Origin: Bdellovibrionales bacterium | GTDB taxonomy: Bacteria > Bdellovibrionota > FAC87 > UBA2466 | Reading direction: 5' to 3' | Assembly: GCA_005776395.1 (NCBI GenBank) | Contig: SXPJ01000008.1 | Coordinates: 1 to 38,077 of the forward strand | DNA length: 38,077 bases | In this document: positions 7,865 through 15,921 of the stretch, piece after piece | Layout of the letters: every line of letters starts with the position of its first letter | How positions within the stretch are numbered: position 1 is the stretch's first letter | The notes under the pieces: generated by a model | Told to the model about the DNA's origin: nothing | Database searches by the model: none | The model's input: only the letters and a program-made list of their open reading frames with translations | Translations under genes and position numbers: made by a program

Positions 7865-8695
7865 CTACATTCCCAGTTTTTTTCTCAAAGCTTCCGACCA
7901 TTTTTGTTGGGGGGCATGTAAAAGCCTCAGCCACTTTTCATGGTGAAAAATTTTCAAAACATCTCCCTGCTCTAAATCAAAACTAAATTGCCCATCATAG
8001 ACCAATGAAGCTTTTCCTCTGGGCTCTTTCATTTCAATCATAATCTTCGACAAAAGCGGCACTAAAATGGGGCGAGAAGAAAGAGAATGGGAGCAAATAG
8101 GAACCAGTTCGAGAGCTGAAACTTCAGGATGGATCATCGGGCCACCCGCGGACAAAGCATAGGCGGTCGAACCTGTAGGGGTCGATACAATATAACCATC
8201 AGCTCTAACATGATGTAAAAAATCCCCTCCGACACTTACATCAAACCGCAACATCGTCGTATCAATATTTTTAGTGATAACAGCATCATTAAAGATACAG
8301 CCAGAGGTTACTTTTTTCTTTTTACGATAGACCTCTACTTCTAAAACGGGCCGTTTCTCCTCTTTCAATTTTCCTTTCAAGGCCTGTTCGATAACCTTGA
8401 GCATTTCTGCCCGATCTACCTCAGTAATAAAACCTAAGCTTCCTAGATTAACTCCAATTAGGGGAAACAACTCCTTATTAGAAAGTTTTCTAACCAAAGT
8501 TAGAAAAGTTCCATCTCCACCTATAGCAATTCCTAAAATAATATCTTTTGCTTTTTTATCAGAAAGTTTCTCGTCGCTTGATGTCACGTCCCAAACAGAG
8601 ATCTTTTTTGATTCGGCCCAGTTTATCAACTCTTTTTTGGCTAGCTCAGCTTCTTTATCCAACTGTTTGACGCAGATTAAAATAGTTTGTTTCAT
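7865..8695 (-). CDS. nadK: NAD kinase
   Basis: 276 residues. It phosphorylates NAD to NADP with ATP or polyphosphate in the cytoplasm. The family signatures are in order: GGDGT (59-63, with the catalytic Asp), NDAV (136-139) and the DGYIVSTPTGSTAYALSAGG block (166-185). Length is typical of bacterial NadK. It is the first gene of nadK-pmbA-PP2C, divergent from the subtilase gene with 85 bases between the two starts. No clear Shine-Dalgarno sequence precedes the ATG. The function is confident. Confidence 0.95.
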   Translation of the reverse strand: MKQTILICVKQLDKEAELAKKELINWAESKKISVWDVTSSDEKLSDKKAKDIILGIAIGGDGTFLTLVRKLSNKELFPLIGVNLGSLGFITEVDRAEMLKVIEQALKGKLKEEKRPVLEVEVYRKKKKVTSGCIFNDAVITKNIDTTMLRFDVSVGGDFLHHVRADGYIVSTPTGSTAYALSAGGPMIHPEVSALELVPICSHSLSSRPILVPLLSKIMIEMKEPRGKASLVYDGQFSFDLEQGDVLKIFHHEKWLRLLHAPQQKWSEALRKKLGM

Positions 8696-8712
8696 TTAAA
8701 TCATCATACTCC

Positions 8713-8740
8713 TTGACGTTTCAACAAGCTAGTTTAGCCT
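8713..8740 (+). promoter_or_regulatory. Weak candidate promoter for the subtilase-HEAT operon
   Basis: TTGACG (8713-8718; 5 of 6) and TAGCCT (8735-8740; 3 of 6) are spaced by 16 bases in the nadK/subtilase divergent region. The -10 is poor. The call rests mainly on position. Confidence 0.3.
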
Positions 8741-8780
8741 CAAAATGGGGAACAACAAATCAAAAAGCCTTGGGGGAATA

Positions 8781-10190
8781 ATGAATATTTGGATCAAATC
8801 CATCTTTGCTATCTGCATCTCTACTAATCTTTTTGCTCAAGAATATTTAGTTCGTTTTAATTCTGACAAAGAAGAGGTCAAAAAAAGTTTTTTTTCCAGA
8901 AATGGTGGAAAATTTGACCTGGTAAGTAAAGAAGGAAATCTTTACAAATGGACAACCCTCGCTCGAGCAGAAAACAGCTGGGATTCCAATGTGTCTTACA
9001 TTTCAAAAAACAAGAAAATTCGATTATTTCAAAATCCCTCAATCATAAAAAACCGTGCCGCCATAATAAAGGCTTTAGAGAACTCTCGAGAATCCAAAGG
9101 ACCTGCATATCCCGACAACCCAGAGATTAAAACCCCTTCCTTACAGGCCAATGGAACAGATCCCCTTCTTAAGTCCGCCTGGGGAATGTTTTCGACCGAT
9201 GCAGTAAGCGCTCACAACAAGGCCCCTCAAGGAAAAGGGATTGTGGTCGCTGTAACTGATACCGGTGTCGATTATAATCACGTCGATCTAATTAATAGTA
9301 TGTGGAGAAATAAAAGTGAGATCGCTAATAACGGTATAGATGATGATAAAAACGGTTACGTCGATGATCTTTTAGGATGGGATTTTCATGCAAACGATAG
9401 CAAACCTTACGATCTAAGCATGGATTTGATGGATATTTTATTAAGTGGTGGCAATCCTGGTCACGGAACTCATGTGTCGGGAGTCATTGCGGCCTCTCTT
9501 AACAATGGAGTTGGAACCGCTGGAGTTGCTCCTCAAGCCAAAATTATGGCCTTGAGATTTATCGGTGAAAAGGGTGAAGGCACCACTGATAACGCCATTA
9601 AAGCTATTGATTATGCGGTCGCCAATGGCGCCCATATTATTAATGCTAGCTGGGGCGGTGAAGCTGGAGAGGAAGATGATGAACCTTTAAAAGAGGCTAT
9701 TAAAAGAGCTGAGGCTAAGGGTGTTGTTTTTGTAGTTGCAGCTGGAAATGGACGGCTAGATCAAAGCACCGGAAAAGCTCACGGTTTTGATATCGACAAT
9801 GATTCAAAGCCCATAGTTCCTGCGGTCTATAACTTTTCTAACATGATTGGGGTTGCCGCTATCGATTCCAGTAATCAACTTGCAGAGTTCTCTAACTGGG
9901 GAAAAAATTCCATTAAGCTTGGGGCCCCTGGGGTTAAAATTTTATCAACAGTTCCTGGAGATCGATATCAAGACACCGTTGTTGATTTAGGGTCGATTAA
10001 AGCCACTTGGGACGGAACTTCAATGGCAGCTCCCTTTGTAGCTGGAGCCTTAGCTGTCATTTGGTCTCAAGATTTAACCCAGTCTGCTCAAACAGCGAAA
10101 GAAAAACTATTAAGCATCGTAGCCGCAACCGATGCTGTATCAGGAAAGGTTGCTACTGACGGTAGATTAGATCTTCATGCAGTAAAATAA
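8781..10190 (+). CDS. Secreted subtilisin-like serine protease (S8)
   Basis: 469 residues from the preferred ATG. That start has GGGGG at 8772-8776 as Shine-Dalgarno and opens a clean signal peptide (MNIWIKSIFAICISTNLFAQ). An upstream in-frame ATG at 8745 would spoil both. A region of about 90 residues after the signal (EYLVRFNSDKEEVKKSF onward) looks like an inhibitor-I9-type propeptide. The catalytic domain has Asp160 (VTDTGVDYNHVDL), His228 (GHGTHVSGVIAA), oxyanion Asn323 (VAAGNG) and Ser414 (GTSMAAPFVAGAL). An acidic Asp/Asn-rich loop after the Asp motif (NNGIDDDKNGYVDD) resembles the calcium-binding insertion of related proteases. The HEAT-repeat gene starts nine bases downstream, so they are probably co-transcribed. 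Likely periplasmic or secreted; substrate unknown. Confidence 0.93.
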   Translation: MNIWIKSIFAICISTNLFAQEYLVRFNSDKEEVKKSFFSRNGGKFDLVSKEGNLYKWTTLARAENSWDSNVSYISKNKKIRLFQNPSIIKNRAAIIKALENSRESKGPAYPDNPEIKTPSLQANGTDPLLKSAWGMFSTDAVSAHNKAPQGKGIVVAVTDTGVDYNHVDLINSMWRNKSEIANNGIDDDKNGYVDDLLGWDFHANDSKPYDLSMDLMDILLSGGNPGHGTHVSGVIAASLNNGVGTAGVAPQAKIMALRFIGEKGEGTTDNAIKAIDYAVANGAHIINASWGGEAGEEDDEPLKEAIKRAEAKGVVFVVAAGNGRLDQSTGKAHGFDIDNDSKPIVPAVYNFSNMIGVAAIDSSNQLAEFSNWGKNSIKLGAPGVKILSTVPGDRYQDTVVDLGSIKATWDGTSMAAPFVAGALAVIWSQDLTQSAQTAKEKLLSIVAATDAVSGKVATDGRLDLHAVK

Positions 10191-10199
10191 TTATTCAAA

Positions 10200-11402
10200 A
10201 TGATGTTAAAAAATATTTCTCTTGTTTGTTTGTTGAGTTGTTTTATTTTTATTTCCTCGGGCCCCGCTTTAGCTAAACGCAAAGGGCGGGCCCGAAAGTA
10301 CTATCCCCCACTGACTCACCCGGCAGTACTTTGGTCTAGAACACTTTCCCAAAGTCAGGATACTGAACAAAGAAAAATAGCGGCCTTCAAACTAAGTCAG
10401 TACAGCCAGTCGATTTACCAAGAAGAGATTATTAATACTCTGCTTAAATGTATAAGCGATCCAGATGAACACATTAAAGTTTTCTGTGCCAAAGCGATGG
10501 GAAAAGCCAGTTCTCGAAGTAAGATCGACTCAATTAGAAAGGTTCTGCTTGCCCAATACAAACAAGAGCCTCAATTGCGAGGAACGCTAGTAAGAACTTT
10601 CATTGCTAGAAAAGATAATAGCCCCTCGACTCAGAACACCTTATTAGAGACACTAAAAGAAAGCAGTGACTCAGAAGAAATCCTTTCCATTGTAGATTAT
10701 TTTGAACAGTTTGGTTCAAGTCAAAGCATTGAACCCTTAATCACGCTTTATCAAAAGACTGATAACACTAAGATAAAACGCGCAGCCGTAAAGGCCCTAT
10801 CAGAAAAAGGGCAAGGGCAAGATTCGATTGTTTCATTGCTAACCCAATGTTTAGACAGTCGAGACACCACTCTGGTTTTGACCTGCCTATCTGCCCTTCA
10901 GATCCAGGCCAAAAAAGATTCTAAAACTCTTATTGCTGTTGAAAAAACAATCGGAAGTTCCGATCCCGATGTGGTTTTAGCTAGTCTAGAAGTTATTCAA
11001 TCTCTGCCCGAAACACCCAATTCAAAAATATCCGAACGACTCGTGGAGCTGATTTCTGATAGTTCAGATACAGAAATACTTGAAAAATCCATGTTGGCCT
11101 TGGGCGTATGCGGAGACTTTAGTGAAGCCATTGTAACAACACTCCAAAAATCTCTTGAAAAAAAGGATCTGGAAGAAGGGGTCCGTATTAGCGCCGCTCT
11201 ATCCCTTGGAAAACAGGCCGGCAAATTTCCAGATCAACCCAAAACTATCTTAAACGAATGCAAGTCCTCCTCAAGTTCCGAATCACTTAAAACTGCATGT
11301 CAATTGGCAATTCAAGAGCTAGAAGTGAGAACAAAGAAACTACAAAGCAATAATCCAGACAGCAAATCAAATTCAAATAGCGAGCCGAAAAAAGACTCCT
11401 AA
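10200..11402 (+). CDS. Exported HEAT-repeat protein
   Basis: 400 residues. A signal peptide (about 1-25, ending GPALA) precedes a basic KRKGRARKYY stretch, then tandem helical repeats of about 30-40 residues (KIAAFKLSQYS, HIKVFCAKAMGKAS, KIKRAAVKALSEKG, EILEKSMLALGVCG, GVRISAALSLGKQAG). The spacing and the Ala/Leu pattern fit HEAT or PBS-lyase-like repeats. These make scaffolds, not enzymes. The C-terminus is a Ser/Asn/Lys-rich tail. It lies nine bases after the secreted subtilase and could tether or regulate it (inference). Its stop codon overlaps the serS stop on the other strand (11399-11402). No specific function is known. Confidence 0.75.
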   Translation: MMLKNISLVCLLSCFIFISSGPALAKRKGRARKYYPPLTHPAVLWSRTLSQSQDTEQRKIAAFKLSQYSQSIYQEEIINTLLKCISDPDEHIKVFCAKAMGKASSRSKIDSIRKVLLAQYKQEPQLRGTLVRTFIARKDNSPSTQNTLLETLKESSDSEEILSIVDYFEQFGSSQSIEPLITLYQKTDNTKIKRAAVKALSEKGQGQDSIVSLLTQCLDSRDTTLVLTCLSALQIQAKKDSKTLIAVEKTIGSSDPDVVLASLEVIQSLPETPNSKISERLVELISDSSDTEILEKSMLALGVCGDFSEAIVTTLQKSLEKKDLEEGVRISAALSLGKQAGKFPDQPKTILNECKSSSSSESLKTACQLAIQELEVRTKKLQSNNPDSKSNSNSEPKKDS

Positions 11403-12655
11403 AAATAGGGCTGTAGAACTTCTGGAATCTCAAACGATCCATCTTCCTTTTGATAATTTTCCATAATTGCCAAAAGAGTTCTTCCCACAGCAAGTCCAGA
11501 GCCATTTAACGTATGCACAAAATGAACCTTGCCACTTTGTGAATCTCGATACCGAATGTTAGCTCTGCGAGCTTGGAAATCTGTGCAGTTACTACAGCTA
11601 GAGATCTCCATGTATCCATTTGAAAAGGGGGACCAAACTTCAATATCGTAGGTTTTTGTTGAGGAAAACCCGATGTCTCCACCACACAGTAGCATTACAC
11701 GATAGGGCAACTTTAAAAGCTGGAGTATCTTTTCGGCACTTATTAACATTGACTCCAATTCATCCATAGAATGTTCTGGTGTACTGAACTTTACCAGCTC
11801 TACTTTATTAAATTGATGCTGTCGCTTTAACCCTTTCGTATCTTTGCCATAACTTCCTGCCTCAGAACGAAAGCAGGGACTATAGGCTACATAATGTTTG
11901 GGAAGATCCTTCTCATCTAAAATTTCATTGCGATGATAGTTTGTAACAGGAACCTCTGCGGTTGGTGTTAAAAAATAATCTACCTTTTCAATACGAAAAA
12001 CATCTTCCTCAAATTTGGGAAGCTGTCCTGTTCCAGTTAAACTTTCTCGATTGACTATAAAAGGCGGAATAATGGGCTCATAACCTGCTTTTATGTGAGT
12101 CTGATACATAAATTGAATAAGAGCCAACTCCAAACGGGCCGCTATTCCTTTTAAAAAAACAAACCTTGCTCCGGTCACCTCACCGCCTTTTTTGAAATCA
12201 AGAATGCCGGCCTTTTCACCGATTTCGTCATGAGACTTCGCAGGAAACGAAAGTTTTCTAACCTCGCCCCACCGCTTAACCTCTTTATTTTGTTCGCTAC
12301 TACACCCTTGAGGAACCGAAGCATCAACTAAATTAGGAAACTCATACAAAAACTGGTTTATCTTATCCTGAATAACTCCCACAAATTCATCCATCTCTTT
12401 GATGGTTTTGGAAACGATCTTCATCTCTTCAAGAAGAACAGAATCATCTTCTTTATTTTTCTTTCGTCTAGAAATTTCGATAGAGGCCTCATTCCTTTTG
12501 GCCTTAAGGGATTCAACATTCTGTAAGCTAGAACGACGTTTTTTATCTAGCTCAACTACCTGATCAAGAACCTGAACTAGCGTTTCTTTATTACGTTTCT
12601 TTAAAGATTCACGAACTCTTTCGCTCTCACCTACTAAAACTTTTAAATCAATCAT
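11399..12655 (-). CDS. serS: Seryl-tRNA synthetase
   Basis: 418 residues, normal for bacterial SerRS. It charges tRNA-Ser (and tRNA-Sec where present) with serine. The N-terminal 110 residues form the long antiparallel coiled coil that grips the tRNA. Class II motif 2 is seen as PCFRSEAGSYGKDTKGLKRQ followed by HQFNKVELVKF, and motif 3 as NGSGLAVGRTLLAIMENYQ. The C-terminus ends EVLQPYF, as usual. The gene starts 14 bases after the stop of the large TPR gene and is probably co-transcribed with it. It is convergent with the HEAT gene, with overlapping stops. Confidence 0.97.
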   Translation of the reverse strand: MIDLKVLVGESERVRESLKKRNKETLVQVLDQVVELDKKRRSSLQNVESLKAKRNEASIEISRRKKNKEDDSVLLEEMKIVSKTIKEMDEFVGVIQDKINQFLYEFPNLVDASVPQGCSSEQNKEVKRWGEVRKLSFPAKSHDEIGEKAGILDFKKGGEVTGARFVFLKGIAARLELALIQFMYQTHIKAGYEPIIPPFIVNRESLTGTGQLPKFEEDVFRIEKVDYFLTPTAEVPVTNYHRNEILDEKDLPKHYVAYSPCFRSEAGSYGKDTKGLKRQHQFNKVELVKFSTPEHSMDELESMLISAEKILQLLKLPYRVMLLCGGDIGFSSTKTYDIEVWSPFSNGYMEISSCSNCTDFQARRANIRYRDSQSGKVHFVHTLNGSGLAVGRTLLAIMENYQKEDGSFEIPEVLQPYF

Positions 12656-12669
12656 AGAAATCCTTTGCT

Positions 12670-15600
12670 TTAATCCTCTATCAACATTTTCTTGATAAGC
12701 CCTTTTATGTTATCCACATCTGTCCCCGCAGGTTTTCTCTGGAGATACAGTTCAAACTCTTTAACCCCCTCACGGTACCTTTGTAAATCATGGTAAACAT
12801 AACCCAACTCTCTATGTAGTTCCGGATCCTCTTTATCAATTTCTAACGCTAATTTAATAGCCCCCTCTGCATTATCGGGTCGAGTTAAGGCTCTTAGGCT
12901 TCTAGACAATAGAAGAAAAGCCTGGGTTCTGTCTGCACGAAAGGCTGGAGCTTTATTCTCCCCTGGAAGATTAACAATCTTGGAAAGAACTTGAATTGCC
13001 AACTCGTACTTTTGGTAGCCTATATAGATCTCAGCTAAATCAATCGCAAACTTTGTGTTTTGGGGATTGTTTTGAGTTTCCTTTACCATTTCAGCAATGG
13101 CCTCGTTTTTTTTATCCATGAATTGATAGATCTGAGATAGCAGCCTATGGCTTCCAGGATAATTAGGCGTCGCTTCAATCAGCGCCTTAACCAGCAATTC
13201 AGCGTCCTTAAATTTTTTATTAATCGTTTGTAGCTGTGCCGCCTCAAAAAAACCAACCCCATTTCTTCGGTCAGTACTCGCCGCATAAGAAAACTCACTA
13301 ATCGCTTGATCGGTTTGGCCAATAGCCGACAAGGAGCGCGCCAATGAAATCCTGGCCTTTGAAAATCGAGGATTGTAATCAATTGCTTTTTTGTAAAATA
13401 TTATAGCGCGCTGATACTCTTGATTCTCGGAATAGGTCTCCCCTAAAACCCAAAACAGGTTGGAATTCTGAGGGTCGGCTTCGATAAGAGCACGTAGATA
13501 TTTAATCACATAATTTTTTTCACCAAGCTTCGCTTTTGTCCTGCCCCAGCTAGCCAAAGCTTCATAATTTAAAGGATCTATAATAAATGCCTGATAGTAA
13601 TAATTTATCACCCGCTGAAGATCGTCAGATTTATATAACTCAGCTAGCTTTCCGAAATAAAAGAAAACATCAGAATTTACTGGGCTTGCTATTTGTGCCT
13701 GCTGCAAAAAAGCCGCTGAACAATCATAATTCTCTCTTTTAAAGAAATGCTTCCCCCATGCTAAGCAAACCTTGTATTCATCTTTAGCAGTCGAAGAAAA
13801 TGTAAATTTATCCTGACACCCGCGTGTAACAAACGAATCCACTTCCGAGAATCCAATCTGATTTGAAGCCTGATTTAATAGCTTATAAGCCTCATCAAAG
13901 TTGTACTGCTCTGTTTCAATGGCACTTAACTTTATATAACTGTCTAAATAGGTCGGATCCTTTTGTATCGCTCGTTCGTATAAGATCTCAACTCGCTTTA
14001 GCTTTTTATAAGAGATCGCTAGTTTTTCAAGTCCCTCAGCTACTTTTATCAGTGGCAATGGATTGTTGGGCTCAAGCAATCTAGTAACCTGTAGATATTC
14101 GAGACCTAGAATATTTTGGTTTTCTCGAAACAATTCCTCAGCTCGAGAATTATAAAATTCCATATCATACTCTTGTTCTTTGGCAAGCTCGCGGAGATTG
14201 TCTTTGTCAGAGTTAATATCAGATATTTTTTGTTTAAGCCCCGGCAAAGAGCCATTAGAGAAATAGAACGCCAATTTATTATGCTTTGTCGCCCCCGAAG
14301 TATTTCCTTGGTCCTCTACTAGCTTTGCCAAGCTAAAATGAGCATCAGCGAGAATAGGCCTAGAGGCTAAAGGTGCTAACTTAGTTACTAAATCTAGGTG
14401 GGCAATCGCAGCACCTTTTTTCCCTTGTCTTTGATATGTTTCAGCTAAAATAAAGTGCGCGTTCGCATGCAGCTGATTTAACTGAAGTACCTTTTTTGCA
14501 TATTGCTCCGAACCTTCTAAATCTCCCATGTCCAGTGCGATTTGAGCCGCTATAAAATAGCCCCTCACTCGACCTGTCTCTTTACTTAGAGCTCTATCAA
14601 TCCTATTTCTAGCCTGAACCCTATCTCCAATTGAATTTAGAAACTCAGCCTCAAGTATTATGGATTCTGTATCAGAGGGATCAGACTCCTGAGCATAACG
14701 AATCTTTTCTAACGCAAGATCCGTGTTTTTTTTGTAATAGGCCAAAATAGCTTCTGCGCGATAAAAAGAACTTAAATGAGGTTCTGTTTTTCGCCCATTA
14801 GCAATTAAATATTTAATTTCCTCTTCTACTTTTACGTTATTGGGATCTTGTTCAAATAAATGGGCCTGGGCCAAAATCACTCCAGAAACCAACTGTGGAT
14901 CATCAGGATTTAAATGAAAAGCCTCCCGAAAAAGAGAGAGGGCTCCAGAATAGTGTAGAGGGGTATCAAAATCATAAAAATGAAACGCTTCTTCAGTTAA
15001 AGCTGAAATTAATTCCTCTTTATTTAAAGCGGTGCCAGAACTTAGGGCTCCCAGATTAGAATTTGAACTACTTTCTATTTTATCGCTCTTAGATTCAGGT
15101 CCGGATTGTCCCATCTGATACAAAAAAACAAGAGCCAAAACCACAGCTATCGCTATAATTCTTTTTCTCTTTGCTGTTTTATTATCAGATTCCTTAAGAT
15201 CGGTGGGCTCCGTGACAAAAAAAAGATTGCCCGCACTAGATTGTGTCAACTCGAGCTTCTGGCTTGACTCGCTCTCATTTATCAAGGGGGCATCGAAAGG
15301 ATTTCCCTCTTGAATAAATATTTCTTCTATTTTTCCTTGGAGATCGCGAGACTCTTCTCTGGTATTGCCTGCTTCTAAAAATAATTTTTCAATCTCTTTT
15401 TCACCCTCAAAGTTATCCTGAGAATGATTCTGCTCTGTAAGAAGCTGTTGTGTGACCTGGGCCTCTTCCTGAGGTTGTTTATTGATTACAGACGGTTCCT
15501 CACTTAACAAGGGCATCAAATGAATTCGACTTGCCTCTTGAGATTTTTTAGAGAAGTCAGATTTTAGCGGCTCCGTCGTTTTGGGCATCTGATAACCCTG

Positions 15601-15807
15601 AACAAATAACCGCTTTAAAAAGGCGTCATAAAAATCGGGATGCGAGGAAATTTTTTGCCATGATAAAAATGGCTCCGAGGAAACCTCCTCATTGCCTTGA
15701 TATTTTCCATCTGCAATACGATTAATGATTTCTTGCTCAGAATAGGTCCCAACGATAAAATGCCGTCGATTTCTGATTTGAAACTGTTTTTTTTGAGAGT
15801 CTGCCAC
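12670..15807 (-). CDS. Large TPR-repeat membrane protein with N-terminal GYF_2-like domain
   Basis: 1045 residues. The first 65 residues (FQIRNRRHFIVGTYSEQEI, then LSWQKISSHPDF) resemble the small GYF_2-type domain found at the N-terminus of delta-type TPR proteins. A long acidic, Gln/Ser-rich linker leads to one membrane helix (about 215-232, preceded by AKRKR), so the N-terminus should be cytoplasmic. The rest is periplasmic and made of at least a dozen TPR units (for example NAHFILAETYQRQGKKGAAI, LFWVLGETYSENQEYQRAII). TPR scaffolds organise complexes, but the partner cannot be named. The gene precedes serS by 14 bases. The nearest upstream gene is separated by 108 bases including a hairpin. 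Architecture is clear, function unknown. Confidence 0.78.
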   Translation of the reverse strand: MADSQKKQFQIRNRRHFIVGTYSEQEIINRIADGKYQGNEEVSSEPFLSWQKISSHPDFYDAFLKRLFVQGYQMPKTTEPLKSDFSKKSQEASRIHLMPLLSEEPSVINKQPQEEAQVTQQLLTEQNHSQDNFEGEKEIEKLFLEAGNTREESRDLQGKIEEIFIQEGNPFDAPLINESESSQKLELTQSSAGNLFFVTEPTDLKESDNKTAKRKRIIAIAVVLALVFLYQMGQSGPESKSDKIESSSNSNLGALSSGTALNKEELISALTEEAFHFYDFDTPLHYSGALSLFREAFHLNPDDPQLVSGVILAQAHLFEQDPNNVKVEEEIKYLIANGRKTEPHLSSFYRAEAILAYYKKNTDLALEKIRYAQESDPSDTESIILEAEFLNSIGDRVQARNRIDRALSKETGRVRGYFIAAQIALDMGDLEGSEQYAKKVLQLNQLHANAHFILAETYQRQGKKGAAIAHLDLVTKLAPLASRPILADAHFSLAKLVEDQGNTSGATKHNKLAFYFSNGSLPGLKQKISDINSDKDNLRELAKEQEYDMEFYNSRAEELFRENQNILGLEYLQVTRLLEPNNPLPLIKVAEGLEKLAISYKKLKRVEILYERAIQKDPTYLDSYIKLSAIETEQYNFDEAYKLLNQASNQIGFSEVDSFVTRGCQDKFTFSSTAKDEYKVCLAWGKHFFKRENYDCSAAFLQQAQIASPVNSDVFFYFGKLAELYKSDDLQRVINYYYQAFIIDPLNYEALASWGRTKAKLGEKNYVIKYLRALIEADPQNSNLFWVLGETYSENQEYQRAIIFYKKAIDYNPRFSKARISLARSLSAIGQTDQAISEFSYAASTDRRNGVGFFEAAQLQTINKKFKDAELLVKALIEATPNYPGSHRLLSQIYQFMDKKNEAIAEMVKETQNNPQNTKFAIDLAEIYIGYQKYELAIQVLSKIVNLPGENKAPAFRADRTQAFLLLSRSLRALTRPDNAEGAIKLALEIDKEDPELHRELGYVYHDLQRYREGVKEFELYLQRKPAGTDVDNIKGLIKKMLIED

Positions 15808-15893
15808 TAAATCATTTTACTTGGTCAATCCCTAGATTGCACTCGGTTGTTAGGTGGATGAATTCGGGGCTTGGAGCATAGCGCCAAGAAACT

Positions 15894-15921
15894 CTATAAC
15901 ACTAACTGATAAGTGCTATAG
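15894..15921 (-). terminator. Hairpin at the 3' end of the Na/Pi cotransporter gene
   Basis: On the minus strand a 10-base arm CTATAGCACT (15921-15912) pairs with AGTGTTATAG (15903-15894), with one G-U pair and an 8-base loop. The stem includes the TAG stop at 15918-15916. The following bases contain only a short TTT run, so it is a weak intrinsic terminator or an RNA 3'-end stabiliser. Confidence 0.4.

Noticed and set aside
8397-8699. 100-residue plus-strand ORF
   Set aside because: Antisense to the 5' half of nadK, no ribosome binding site, no recognisable protein.
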